Positions 1 to 7,365 of a stretch of DNA of 23,860 bases are shown here, piece by piece. Source of the stretch: GCA-2687515 sp963582805 (GTDB lineage Bacteria > Pseudomonadota > Alphaproteobacteria > Rhodospirillales > UBA2165); NCBI GenBank assembly GCA_963582805.1, contig CAUZTZ010000021.1:1-23860 (forward strand). Direction: 5' to 3'. Every line of letters begins with the position of its first letter. The first letter of the stretch is position 1. Under the pieces are notes generated by a model that saw only the letters and a program-made list of their open reading frames with translations, searched no databases and had not been told where the DNA came from. A program made the position numbers and the translations under genes.

Positions 1-579
1 GCCGGATGCGCCCCAGGCATTCATTTGCGGAATATTTTCCGGCGCCAGGGCGCGCAATTTCATGCCCTTGACGTCGCCGATCTTGGTAACAAGTTTGGTA
101 CGCGAAATAATCACCGGCGGTGTATTGGCCCAGAGGCCCAAAACTTTGACCCGCTTGTATTCGGTTTTCAGGAACTTGTCATAGACGCTCCACAGCTTTT
201 TGGTGATTTCGCCGGCCGTAGTGCCGACGCCCGGCTGCCCGACAACAACCGTGCGCTGGAAGATGGTCGGGGTATAACCCTGAATGCCAAAGGAAATTTC
301 GGCGACGTTGTCGATGACGCGCTTATATTGCTGCACCGGGCCCTTGCCCAATTGTCCGCTGGCGAAAAGCTTCGCGGTGGTTTCGCCGCCGGTTGCCTTA
401 CCGATGGCTTTAGCGAGATTGGTGAACACAACCCGGTTGAGGAAATGGGGCGGTCCCATGAAGGTAGCGATTTTCAGCTCCTTGGCGCCCGCCGGAGACA
501 GCGGCGCGGTCATGGCAAACGTAAAGGCGGCAGCCAGGACAGCGGCAGAGGTCAACAGAGTGGTTTTCGTTGAAGGCAT
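1..579 (-). CDS. TRAP transporter DctP-family solute-binding protein (C-terminus cut by window edge)
   Basis: This is the N-terminal 193 codons of a periplasmic substrate-binding protein for a TRAP (tripartite, Na+-driven) uptake system. The start ATG is preceded by GGGAGAT about 8 bases upstream. A Sec signal peptide is visible (MPSTKTT, hydrophobic LLTSAAVLAAAFTFAM, then a likely cleavage near SPAGA-KE). The mature part begins KELKIATFMGPPHFLNR and contains KGMKLRALAPENIPQMNAWG (about residues 173-192), which matches the DctP segment where the family's ligand-carboxylate arginine sits in a KxR motif. The family is usually 320-340 residues, so roughly 130 are missing to the left. The partner DctQ/DctM permease genes are not in the window and may lie beyond the left edge. 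The ligand cannot be told from the sequence. Confidence 0.85.
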   Translation of the reverse strand, partial: MPSTKTTLLTSAAVLAAAFTFAMTAPLSPAGAKELKIATFMGPPHFLNRVVFTNLAKAIGKATGGETTAKLFASGQLGKGPVQQYKRVIDNVAEISFGIQGYTPTIFQRTVVVGQPGVGTTAGEITKKLWSVYDKFLKTEYKRVKVLGLWANTPPVIISRTKLVTKIGDVKGMKLRALAPENIPQMNAWGASG

Positions 580-635
580 TAGTCATCTCCCATAATTTGA
601 TATTAAAACAAAATCTTTAACCGAAGATATTGTTG

Positions 636-648
636 GACAATTTTTGTC
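636..648. promoter_or_regulatory. Short palindrome GACAATTTTTGTC upstream of the TRAP gene
   Basis: A 5-bp inverted repeat (GACAA/TTGTC) with a three-T centre lies 57-69 bases upstream of the TRAP binding-protein start, in an AT-rich stretch that probably holds its promoter. It could be an operator. This is inferred from position and symmetry only. Confidence 0.3.
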
Positions 649-686
649 AGGATTATTTTGTAAACTACCGTCCTCTAAGTTCCTTT

Positions 687-711
687 CAATGTTCCTGTGG
701 CCACAACATTG
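687..711. repeat. Nested inverted repeat between the FNT channel gene and the TRAP gene
   Basis: CAATGT (687-692) pairs with ACATTG (706-711), and inside lies the perfect palindrome TGTGGCCACA (696-705). It starts 15 bases beyond the FNT stop. On the minus strand it is followed by AAAGGAAC, not a T-run, so it is not a canonical intrinsic terminator. It could be a 3' processing hairpin or a protein-binding site. Confidence 0.4.
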
Positions 712-725
712 TGAAGTGGACCGGA

Positions 726-1535
726 CTATTTGCCGCGCAAATAAATGATCCAATAAACCAGGGCGACAAAGACGCTGCCGCCGACGATATTGCCGAGGGT
801 CACCGGCACAAGATTGCCGATAAATCCGCCGATTGTGACGCCGTCGGCGCCGGCCAGCCAGCCCGCCGGGATCAGATACATATTGGCGACGGAATGCTCG
901 AAGCCGAGGGCGACAAAGGCTGAGATCGGAAAGATGATCGCCAATATCTTGCCGCTGACCGTGTGCGCAGCGAAGCACAGCCAGACCGCCATGCATACCA
1001 GCGCGTTGCAGAGCACGCCGCGAAAGAAGGCCTCGGCGAAGGGCAGCGCCACCTTGGCTTCGGCAATTGCAATGGCCGTCGTCGCCATCTGGCCATCGCC
1101 GGCGCTCATGATACCGGACAACGATACCATGACCGCCGCCGCCGCCGATCCGGCAAAATTGCCCACATAGACCAAGGCCCAGTTGCGCAGCAGCTTGGCG
1201 GTGGTCGTTTTCCTGCCGGCCCAGGCCATGGCGATCAGATTGTTGCCGGTGAACAATTCGGCGCCGGCGATCACCACCAGGATCAGACCGAGCGAGAAAG
1301 CCAGCCCGCCCAACGCCCTGGACGGCCCGAAGCCGAGGCCATGGCCGGTCATCACCATAGTGAAATACATGGCGCCGAAGGCGATAAAGGCGCCGGCCAG
1401 AACACTTAAAGCAATGGTCGGCAGGACCGCCATGTCCACCTTGGCGAGGCCGGCGCTTTCCACCCGCCGGGCGACCTCGGCGGGCGCATAGGCATCGACG
1501 TTGGTTTGATTACCGGCGGGATCGGATTGGCTCAT
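726..1535 (-). CDS. Formate/nitrite transporter (FNT) family channel
   Basis: A 269-residue inner-membrane channel of the FocA/NirC family, which moves small monovalent anions such as formate, nitrite or hydrosulfide. About six hydrophobic helices are visible. Family motifs occur in order: GAELFTGNN (91-99), NWALVYVGNFAGS (118-130), RGVLCNALVCMAVW (172-185), GFEHSVANMY (211-220, carrying the conserved pore histidine H214) and NLVPVTLGNIVGG (241-253). Length is normal for the family. The start has GGGGAG six bases upstream. The substrate cannot be decided: no pfl, nir or asr genes lie nearby to guide the choice. It reads toward the TRAP gene but is separated from it by 146 bases containing an inverted repeat, so it is probably a separate unit. 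Confidence 0.92.
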   Translation of the reverse strand: MSQSDPAGNQTNVDAYAPAEVARRVESAGLAKVDMAVLPTIALSVLAGAFIAFGAMYFTMVMTGHGLGFGPSRALGGLAFSLGLILVVIAGAELFTGNNLIAMAWAGRKTTTAKLLRNWALVYVGNFAGSAAAAVMVSLSGIMSAGDGQMATTAIAIAEAKVALPFAEAFFRGVLCNALVCMAVWLCFAAHTVSGKILAIIFPISAFVALGFEHSVANMYLIPAGWLAGADGVTIGGFIGNLVPVTLGNIVGGSVFVALVYWIIYLRGK

Positions 1536-1623
1536 GGCGGCTCCCCTTTAATGCGATTTGGACGCCAATATAGCCGAAATCCCTCAAATTGATTCCTATT
1601 TGTCCAGAATTGCTCTTGCCTGT

Positions 1624-1650
1624 TTGACCGCCAAGCGGGCGGGCTATACT
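1624..1650 (+). promoter_or_regulatory. Possible promoter very close to the DMT start
   Basis: TTGACC (1624-1629) and TATACT (1645-1650) resemble -35 and -10 hexamers with a rather short 15-base spacer. Initiation would fall near 1656-1658, directly at the ATG at 1659, implying a nearly leaderless mRNA. This is a consensus match by eye only. Confidence 0.35.
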
Positions 1651-1658
1651 GGGATTGC

Positions 1659-2552
1659 ATGGCAACCAACGGCAATCGCAATCTGGCCGGTATCGGCTTT
1701 ATGGTTCTTGGCATGCTCGGCATGGGCGGCGTCGACGCCTTTGGCAAATGGTTTGTCAGCGCTGATTATTCGCCGGTCCAGGTGATCGCCGTGCGCGGCT
1801 GGATGATTACCGTGATCATGCTGGTCTGGGCGCTGACCAGCGGCCGGGCCCACGAATTGACCACCCGGCGCCCCTTGGCCCATGGGGTGCGCATCTTGGT
1901 CAGCATGTGCGGGCCGCTGTTTATGTTTACCGCCCTCTCCTCTTTGCCCCTGGCCGACGTGACCGTGGTCATATTCGGATCGCCCTTCGTTGCCGCCGCC
2001 CTGGCAGTGCCCTTGTTCGGCGAGCGCGTCGGCCGCCACCGCTGGGCCGCCATCGCCGTAGGATTCGCCGGCGTCGCCATCGCCATGCGCCCGGGCAGCG
2101 AATTGTTCCGCCCGGAGATATTGTTTGCGGTGGCGGCGGGCATCTCCTTTGCCGCCATAAACCTGACCGCCCGCTGGTTGCGCGATACCGAAACCACCTT
2201 CCAGCTGGTGTTTTTCCTGATGGCCGGCATCGCCGTGATCGCCAGCTTAGGCCTGCCGTTTGTCTGGCGCCCGATGCCGCTTGCCGATTTGGTCCTGTTC
2301 GGAGGCATGGCGGCAGCAACCCTGTTCGGCTACATCTTCATGACCCGCGCCTTCGTCGTCGCGCCCGTCGGCGTGGTGGCGCCGTTCGAATATACGGTGC
2401 TGATATGGGCAGTGACCTGGGGGTTCGTGATCTGGGGCGAATTGCCGGGCGCGTTCGTCTGGACCGGCGCCGGGGTCATTGTCGCCAGCGGGCTCTATCT
2501 TCTACATCGGGAGGCAAAATCGGCGAAAATCGATCAGGCCGGCGCTTCGTGA
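1659..2552 (+). CDS. EamA/DMT-superfamily transporter
   Basis: A 297-residue drug/metabolite transporter of the ten-helix EamA type, probably an inner-membrane exporter or uptake carrier for a small metabolite. Hydrophobic segments run almost continuously from GIGFMVLGMLGMGG (12-25) to VWTGAGVIVASGLYLL near the C-terminus. The two-repeat layout is visible: PLADVTVVIFGSPFVAAALAVPLFGERV closes the first EamA unit, and APVGVVAPFEYTVLIWAVTWGFVIWGELP closes the second. The chosen start leaves a short cytoplasmic N-terminus before helix 1, as usual in the family. Only a weak GGGA precedes it. The gene is divergent from the FNT channel, and its 3' end overlaps the convergent small gene at 2534 by 19 bases. 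The substrate is unknown. Confidence 0.9.
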   Translation: MATNGNRNLAGIGFMVLGMLGMGGVDAFGKWFVSADYSPVQVIAVRGWMITVIMLVWALTSGRAHELTTRRPLAHGVRILVSMCGPLFMFTALSSLPLADVTVVIFGSPFVAAALAVPLFGERVGRHRWAAIAVGFAGVAIAMRPGSELFRPEILFAVAAGISFAAINLTARWLRDTETTFQLVFFLMAGIAVIASLGLPFVWRPMPLADLVLFGGMAAATLFGYIFMTRAFVVAPVGVVAPFEYTVLIWAVTWGFVIWGELPGAFVWTGAGVIVASGLYLLHREAKSAKIDQAGAS

Positions 2553-2857
2553 AGCCAGCGGCGGATCACCATCAGCGATCTTTCCGGGTACCGGTCGATC
2601 AATATCGCCACCCGGCGCGCCAGCTTGGTTGCCAATTTTGCTTCGATTTGGGGAGCGGCGCTTGAAATTCGAATGCCGCGCATCGATGGCCGCATGGGCG
2701 CCGAATTTGCCGCCCGCGCTTTGCCCTGCGGTGATGGGCCGGGCGGCGGCGTTGCGCGGCCGTGCGGCGCCACCAAGGCCAGACGCGGCAGGACGGGCAG
2801 CACCACGGCGCCGAAAAACACAGCGGTAACGATGGCGATGGCGGCGCTTTCGATCAT
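2534..2857 (-). CDS. Small membrane-anchored hypothetical protein
   Basis: A 107-residue protein with one N-terminal transmembrane segment (about residues 4-30, ESAAIAIVTAVFFGAVVLPV), a proline/alanine-rich linker, and a compact C-terminal part RRVAILIDRYPERSLMVIRRWL. That tail resembles the short helical segment seen near the end of flagellar FliF proteins and in small alphaproteobacterial proteins, where PE..L.V.R.WL recurs. No flagellar genes are nearby, so the likeness is only a hint. No convincing ribosome-binding site precedes the ATG. The clear membrane segment and ordered C-terminus make this frame more credible than the arginine-rich alternatives. It is convergent with the DMT gene and overlaps it by 19 bases. 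Function unknown. Confidence 0.5.
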   Translation of the reverse strand: MIESAAIAIVTAVFFGAVVLPVLPRLALVAPHGRATPPPGPSPQGKARAANSAPMRPSMRGIRISSAAPQIEAKLATKLARRVAILIDRYPERSLMVIRRWLHEAPA

Positions 2858-2885
2858 CGGCCAATGATAACAGATATGAGGCCGC

Positions 2886-3734
2886 TCAGATACCGATGCT
2901 TTCGGCCGCCGCGATGGTCCGGTATAGCCGCTCGATCACCGGCGCCTCCAGAATCTCGCCATCGATAACCACGAAGGCCTGGTCCTGGGCCTCGAACTTG
3001 GCGATCAGGTCCCGCGCCCGGGCGGCTTCTTGCAGTGTCGGGCTGAAGGTCTCGTTGATGGCGGCGATCTGCCTCGGATGGATCGCGGTCTTGCCGGTAA
3101 ATCCAAGTGTCTTGGCCCGGGCAGCCTCGGCGCGCAAACCGGCTTCGTCGTCCAGCCCGAAAAACGGCATGTCCAAAAGATCGATGCCGGCGCTGGCCGC
3201 CGCATGCACCAGACGCCCCCTGGCATAGAGAAGCGCCTCCCAGCCGGGCTCGACGCGCAAGTCCGCCGCCATATCGAAGCCGCCGAATACCATCGAGGTC
3301 ACCCGCGCATGGGCGCGGCCGATCTCGATAGCATGTTCCAGCGCCCCGTTGGTCTCCATCTGGATATGGATTTGCAGGCCGGCGTGATGGCTGGTGGCGT
3401 CGATGGCGCGCAAAATTTCGCCCACGCCCCGCACCTTGGGCAGAAGCATACCGTCCGGCGGCTGATCGGTTGCGGCCACCGATTCCAGATCGGCGCGGCC
3501 ATGATCGGTGGCCAGGGAATTGATGCGCAAAAGCCGCTCCGGTCCCCTTTCCGGCCCGGCAAACAGGGCGATGGCCTGATGCCGCGCGGCCTCCTTGGCG
3601 TCACCGGCGACGGCGTCTTCCAGATCCACGCAGACCATATCGGCGCCGCTCTCCATGGCCTTTGGAAAGCGGTCGGCTCTGGACGCCGGGACATAGAGAA
3701 AGCTGCGGCGCGGGCGTAAAGTCTCATCCGGCAT
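2886..3734 (-). CDS. CitE-like HpcH/HpaI aldolase / citrate lyase beta-family C-C lyase
   Basis: A 282-residue TIM-barrel enzyme of the CitE/malyl-CoA lyase family, which cleaves or forms a C-C bond in 3-hydroxyacyl-CoA esters such as malyl-, beta-methylmalyl- or citramalyl-CoA, using Mg2+. Family landmarks: RSFLYVPASR (10-19), VDLEDAV (36-42), arginine R70 in LLRIN, glutamate E127 in QMETNGA, and aspartate D154 in FGGFDMAADL as the metal-binding acid, followed by GKTAIHPRQI, the CoA-contacting loop. Length fits the short CitE-like group. It is divergent (71 bases) from a CaiB/BaiF CoA-transferase, which suggests the pair activates and cleaves one organic acid, for example citramalate or itaconate. 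That assignment is inference. The ribosome-binding site is weak. Confidence 0.88.
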   Translation of the reverse strand: MPDETLRPRRSFLYVPASRADRFPKAMESGADMVCVDLEDAVAGDAKEAARHQAIALFAGPERGPERLLRINSLATDHGRADLESVAATDQPPDGMLLPKVRGVGEILRAIDATSHHAGLQIHIQMETNGALEHAIEIGRAHARVTSMVFGGFDMAADLRVEPGWEALLYARGRLVHAAASAGIDLLDMPFFGLDDEAGLRAEAARAKTLGFTGKTAIHPRQIAAINETFSPTLQEAARARDLIAKFEAQDQAFVVIDGEILEAPVIERLYRTIAAAESIGI

Positions 3735-3805
3735 GGTTCAAGCGGCCTTTATCATCTACTTATGGAACTTCAGTTGAATAAATACCCATTCGGGAGACAT
3801 CGACA

Positions 3806-4930
3806 ATGCCGAATATGTTGGACGGCCTAATGGTCGTCGCATTGGAACAGGCCGTGGCGGCGCCCTATTGCTCGTCGCGGCTCGCCGATGCCGGCGCCCG
3901 CGTCATTAAGATCGAACGCGCCGGCGGCGATTTCGCGCGGCGTTACGATGATGTGGTCAAGGGCCAGAGCGCCTATTTCGTTTGGCTCAACAGGGGCAAA
4001 CAATCGATCGAGCTGGACATCAAGGATCCGGACGACGGGTTGCTGTTGGCCCGCATGATCGCCAACGCCGACATCTTCATCCAGAATTTGGCGCCGGGCG
4101 CAGCGGCGCGGGCCGGCTTCGGCGCCGCCGAATTGCGCGCCCGCCATCCAAGGCTGATCACCTGCGACATCACCGGTTACGCGGCTGACGGCCCGTCCCG
4201 GGACATGAAGGCCTACGATATGCTGGTGCAGGCGGAAACCGGACTTGCCTCGATCACCGGCTCTCGCCAAGAACCGGGCCGGGTCGGCGTATCGGTGTGC
4301 GATATCGCTGCCGGCATGCACGCCTATGAGGCCATCCTGCTGGCCCTCATTCAGCGCGGCGCAACCGGCGAGGGCGCATCCTTAAGCTGCTCGTTATTCG
4401 ACGGCATGGCCGATTGGATGGCGGTGCCGTTGCTGCATCACGATTACGGCGATGGCGCGCCGGGGCGGGTCGGCCTCCGCCACCCGTCGATCGCGCCCTA
4501 TGCGTCCTACGCCACCAGCGATGGCGGGCAGATCGTGATTTCCATCCAGAACGAACGGGAATGGGCGCGCTTTGCCGACAAGATATTGGGGCGCCCGGAA
4601 TTCGCCGAAACCGGCCCGTTCAAGGACAACAAATCCCGGGTCGCCAATGTGGCTGAGTTGGACCGCCTGATCGGCGAGCAGTTTGCCGCGGCGGACACCG
4701 GCTCCATGGCCGCCAAGCTGCTCAGGACCGGCATCGCCTTTGGCCGGGTAAACAATGTTGCCGGGCTGTCCGCGCACGGGGATTTACGGCGCGCCGAGCT
4801 GCAAACCCCAGCCGGCACGATACAAATCCCGGCGCCGCCGGCCCGCTTTGCAGGTGATGACGTGGGCGCGCTCGGCCCGGTTCCGGGCGCCGGCGAGCAT
4901 AACGATCTCCTCCGCCTGGAATTTGCATGA
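3806..4930 (+). CDS. CaiB/BaiF (family III) CoA-transferase
   Basis: A 374-residue cytosolic family III CoA-transferase that moves CoA between carboxylic acids through an aspartyl-CoA intermediate. The N-terminus has the Rossmann-like start ARVIKIERAGGDFARR (31-46), then SAYFVWLNRGKQSIELD (55-71) and the catalytic aspartate D138 in AYDMLVQAETG, which corresponds to the active-site Asp of formyl-CoA transferase. Length is normal. GGGAG lies nine bases before the ATG. It is divergently arranged with the CitE-like lyase at 2886-3734, and the two may share a control region and a pathway. Substrate is unknown. Similar transferases act on carnitine, citramalate, itaconate, succinate and bile acids. 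A strong hairpin follows the stop. Confidence 0.9.
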   Translation: MPNMLDGLMVVALEQAVAAPYCSSRLADAGARVIKIERAGGDFARRYDDVVKGQSAYFVWLNRGKQSIELDIKDPDDGLLLARMIANADIFIQNLAPGAAARAGFGAAELRARHPRLITCDITGYAADGPSRDMKAYDMLVQAETGLASITGSRQEPGRVGVSVCDIAAGMHAYEAILLALIQRGATGEGASLSCSLFDGMADWMAVPLLHHDYGDGAPGRVGLRHPSIAPYASYATSDGGQIVISIQNEREWARFADKILGRPEFAETGPFKDNKSRVANVAELDRLIGEQFAAADTGSMAAKLLRTGIAFGRVNNVAGLSAHGDLRRAELQTPAGTIQIPAPPARFAGDDVGALGPVPGAGEHNDLLRLEFA

Positions 4931-4941
4931 CTTAGAAGAAA

Positions 4942-4973
4942 CGGCCATGCGGACCGATCGGACCGCATGGCCG
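4942..4973. terminator. Bidirectional intrinsic terminator between CoA-transferase and OmpA lipoprotein genes
   Basis: CGGCCATGCGG (4942-4952) pairs perfectly over 11 bases with CCGCATGGCCG (4963-4973), and the ten-base loop holds CCGATCGG. On the minus strand the stem is followed by TTTCTTCT, a T-rich tail serving the OmpA gene. On the plus strand it is followed by GAATATTTC, a poorer tail for the CoA-transferase gene. It sits exactly between two convergent stops. Confidence 0.75.
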
Positions 4974-4993
4974 GAATATTTCGGCGGCGCCCC

Positions 4994-5872
4994 TTAGCGC
5001 TGGAAGGTAACCACCACCCGCCGGTTCAAGCGTTCGCGCTTGTTGTCGGCGGTGGAGACCTGGGTCCGCGCTTCACCGAAGCTGTCGACTTTGATCTTGG
5101 AGGTTGGAATACCGGTTTTGATGAGCGCCGCGGCAACCGTTTGGGCGCGATGGCGGGACAGGCTGTCATTATGATCCCTCGATCCGGCTCGATCGGTGTG
5201 ACCGCCAAGCATAATCGCGCTGGGCTTCGCGCCCAAATGAGCCGCGGCGATATCGAGAATGGAATTTTGCGCCGCCGCATTGATGGTGAACTTGTTGAAA
5301 TCGAAATAGAAGGTGAACGGTCCGGGCATTTTGGCAGGCGCCGGTTTCGGAGCCGGCATCGGTTTCGGCTTTGGGGCGGCCTTGGCCATCACCGGGATTT
5401 TCAATTTGGCCATCGCCGCATTAAATTCGGCGCGGCAGCGGATGATGTCGTCGGGCTGGAAATTTTCTTCCTGTTCCTGCATCCAGCAATCAAACATCGC
5501 TTGTGCCCGTGCCGCCGCTTTGGGCGCGCGGCCCCGGCCGCCTTGATCCAACGCCTTCATCAGGCGCGCCCGCGCGCCGCTCAGCGCACCGACTTTGTTG
5601 GCCGGCAAGGCGCGCGCCGATATCATCTGCGGGCCAAAGTTTTGCGCTTCGGCGGCCATCTTGCCGCGCTTGGCGAAGAAGGTCATATCGCCGATATCAG
5701 ATTCGGCATATTCCGACTTGGACAGGTCCACATATTCCTTTTGCAAGGCGCTTTGGAAGGGCGTGCCCTTGGACGGCATTTTGGCAACCCGCTCAAAATC
5801 CACATTGCCGGCGCAGGCGCTTAGCACGAACAAGGCGCTGCCCATGGTAATATAAGATTTCTTGAAATTCAT
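4994..5872 (-). CDS. OmpA-family outer-membrane lipoprotein
   Basis: A 292-residue lipoprotein that probably links the outer membrane to peptidoglycan. The start is fixed by GGAGG five bases upstream; a longer reading frame to 5914 exists but lacks such a site. The signal ends in the lipobox LSAC with the lipidated cysteine at residue 20. A helical middle region of no known fold (about 25-170) is followed by a proline/lysine linker (KAAPKPKPMPAPKP) and a C-terminal OmpA domain beginning FTFYFDFNKFTI. The peptidoglycan-contact residues are visible: the aspartate in GGHTDRAGS and the arginine in LNRRVVV. The gene is flanked by a bidirectional terminator downstream and a 221-base AT-rich control region upstream that it shares with the response regulator. 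Confidence 0.88.
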   Translation of the reverse strand: MNFKKSYITMGSALFVLSACAGNVDFERVAKMPSKGTPFQSALQKEYVDLSKSEYAESDIGDMTFFAKRGKMAAEAQNFGPQMISARALPANKVGALSGARARLMKALDQGGRGRAPKAAARAQAMFDCWMQEQEENFQPDDIIRCRAEFNAAMAKLKIPVMAKAAPKPKPMPAPKPAPAKMPGPFTFYFDFNKFTINAAAQNSILDIAAAHLGAKPSAIMLGGHTDRAGSRDHNDSLSRHRAQTVAAALIKTGIPTSKIKVDSFGEARTQVSTADNKRERLNRRVVVTFQR

Positions 5873-5902
5873 TTTGTCCTCCGTTGTCCAGCGATTTGAT
5901 CG

Positions 5903-5930
5903 GGAAACAGACACGCAAGCGCTTGTTTCC
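5903..5930. promoter_or_regulatory. Inverted repeat upstream of the OmpA lipoprotein gene
   Basis: GGAAACA (5903-5909) pairs with TGTTTCC (5924-5930), and the palindrome CAAGCGCTTG (5916-5925) lies within it. It starts about 31 bases upstream of the lipoprotein ATG, where an operator or leader hairpin would act. No regulator can be named. Confidence 0.35.
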
Positions 5931-6093
5931 GGCTAAACCCCTCAAAGCACATTTGATTTTGCTTTTTTTGACCGCGAATTCGCCGCGCTGTTTACATGAA
6001 TTTACAATTTTTAAATGTCGCCGCAATTTCCGTGCAACACCGCCAAGATTATTGTTCACCATGACGCAGTGGGGAACAAGGGATTTCCGAGCC

Positions 6094-6555
6094 ATGGGTT
6101 TGAAAATACCACAAGTGCTTTATGTCGAGGATGACCAGGTCAATCGCTTGTTGATGACCGAAATATTCACCCAAGCCGATGACCTGCGCCTTATGGTGGC
6201 AGAAAATGGCGGCGAGGCGCTGGACATGGCCGCCAACAACGATATCGACCTGGTCATTACCGATATCCGGATGCCCGGACCGGACGGCTATGAAATTCTG
6301 GAAGCGCTCAAATCTTCGCCGAAGACCCAAAGCGTTCCGGTCATCGCCTTGAGCCCAGCGGCCATGCGCAGCGATCTGGAGCGTGGCCGCCAAGCCGGCT
6401 TCGCCGCCTATATCACCAAGCCCATGGATATCGGTGCGATGATCGAAACCGTCCGCGAATATTGCGCTTTGGCCGCTTACCAGCCATCCCGCCAGGCGAG
6501 CGTTTCCAAAGTGCCACCGGTAGGCTCATATTCCGCCGCCACCCATTTATCGTAG
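6094..6555 (+). CDS. Single-domain response regulator (CheY/DivK-like receiver)
   Basis: A 153-residue stand-alone receiver protein that would be phosphorylated by a histidine kinase and act through protein contacts, since no output domain follows. From the chosen start, the acidic pair is D13/D14 (VLYVEDDQVN), the phospho-acceptor is D57 (VITDIRMPGPDG), the switch position is S87 (VIALSP) and the conserved lysine is K109 (YITKPMD). The start at 6094 gives the usual short lead-in. An ATG at 6061 would add eleven residues, and neither has a strong ribosome-binding site (AAGGGA lies ten bases before 6094). The last 26 residues lie beyond the receiver fold and are antisense to the 3' end of the convergent gene at 6477-7268. 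No kinase is nearby. Confidence 0.88.
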   Translation: MGLKIPQVLYVEDDQVNRLLMTEIFTQADDLRLMVAENGGEALDMAANNDIDLVITDIRMPGPDGYEILEALKSSPKTQSVPVIALSPAAMRSDLERGRQAGFAAYITKPMDIGAMIETVREYCALAAYQPSRQASVSKVPPVGSYSAATHLS

Positions 6556-7268
6556 CCCATCGCATCGAGCGCGCCGAACAGGGCGTCATGGTCGATGCTG
6601 CCGGTGCCCGGCTCGCCGCGCCCGGGCACATCGGCAATTTGAATATTCCCGATCAAATCCAGATGCGCCTCGATGGTCGCCGCCATGTCGCCGGCGGAGG
6701 CGCAACCTTCCGTGACGTAGCAATGGTAGGCGTCATATTCGATGCCCAGATTGGGATGGCCGATCTCGTCGATCACCGCCTTCACCTCAGCGGTGGTGTT
6801 CAACAGCGAGTTGGGCCGAATATCGGGATTGAGGGCTTCGATAAGCACCGGAATTCCAATGCCGGCCATCGCCTCGGCGGCGATTTCCATATTTTCGGTG
6901 AACACCGGCAGGGCTTCGGATTTTGTGACCCCATCCGGCGGCGTATAGGCGGGCACCACCAGACCGGTGGGACGCAATTCGCCGCAATAGCGTTTCGCCG
7001 CTTCCAGATTTTCCAGGAACGCCGCCCGCTTGCCCGGCGCCGCCGCCACCAGGGGCCCCATCTTCACACCCTCGCCGACGGCGATATTGACCACCGACAT
7101 GGCGACGCCGGCGGCATGCATGGCGTTTCGAACAGCGCCCGGATCCAGATCATAGATAAAAATATACTCGACGGCGCCGAAGCCCGCATCGGCGGCATCG
7201 CCAATGCGCGCCACCGGATCATCGTTTTCAGTAAACATCATGGTCAGGTTGGCTGAAAATTTGGGCAT
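6477..7268 (-). CDS. Hydroxypyruvate isomerase-like TIM-barrel protein
   Basis: A 263-residue xylose-isomerase-like TIM barrel of the Hyi family, whose members interconvert hydroxypyruvate and tartronate semialdehyde or isomerise related sugars. It begins PKFSANLTMMFTE, typical of Hyi. Likely metal and catalytic residues are E144 in IEALNP, D179 and H182 in IEYDAYH, D213 in QIADVPGRGEPGTG, and E246 in AAEYEP. The family motif is often GRHEPGTGE; here it reads GRGEPGTGS, so one histidine and one glutamate differ and the exact reaction is uncertain. AAGGAG seven bases before the ATG fixes the start. The neighbouring gene is a divergent RidA protein. No glyoxylate-pathway genes (gcl, glxR) are visible. 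Confidence 0.82.
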   Translation of the reverse strand: MPKFSANLTMMFTENDDPVARIGDAADAGFGAVEYIFIYDLDPGAVRNAMHAAGVAMSVVNIAVGEGVKMGPLVAAAPGKRAAFLENLEAAKRYCGELRPTGLVVPAYTPPDGVTKSEALPVFTENMEIAAEAMAGIGIPVLIEALNPDIRPNSLLNTTAEVKAVIDEIGHPNLGIEYDAYHCYVTEGCASAGDMAATIEAHLDLIGNIQIADVPGRGEPGTGSIDHDALFGALDAMGYDKWVAAEYEPTGGTLETLAWRDGW

Positions 7269-7365
7269 ATGCCGCTCCTTGTAATTCCTCCAAGGGCTTG
7301 CCGCGCCCCCCAGCCATCCGGTCTAGTATGTCCGGGACCGATTTCAAAGGGAAAAGGATGAGACC

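Noticed and set aside
4967..5824. 285-codon plus-strand open frame opposite the OmpA lipoprotein gene
   Set aside because: The opposite strand encodes a lipobox, linker and OmpA domain with a strong ribosome-binding site.
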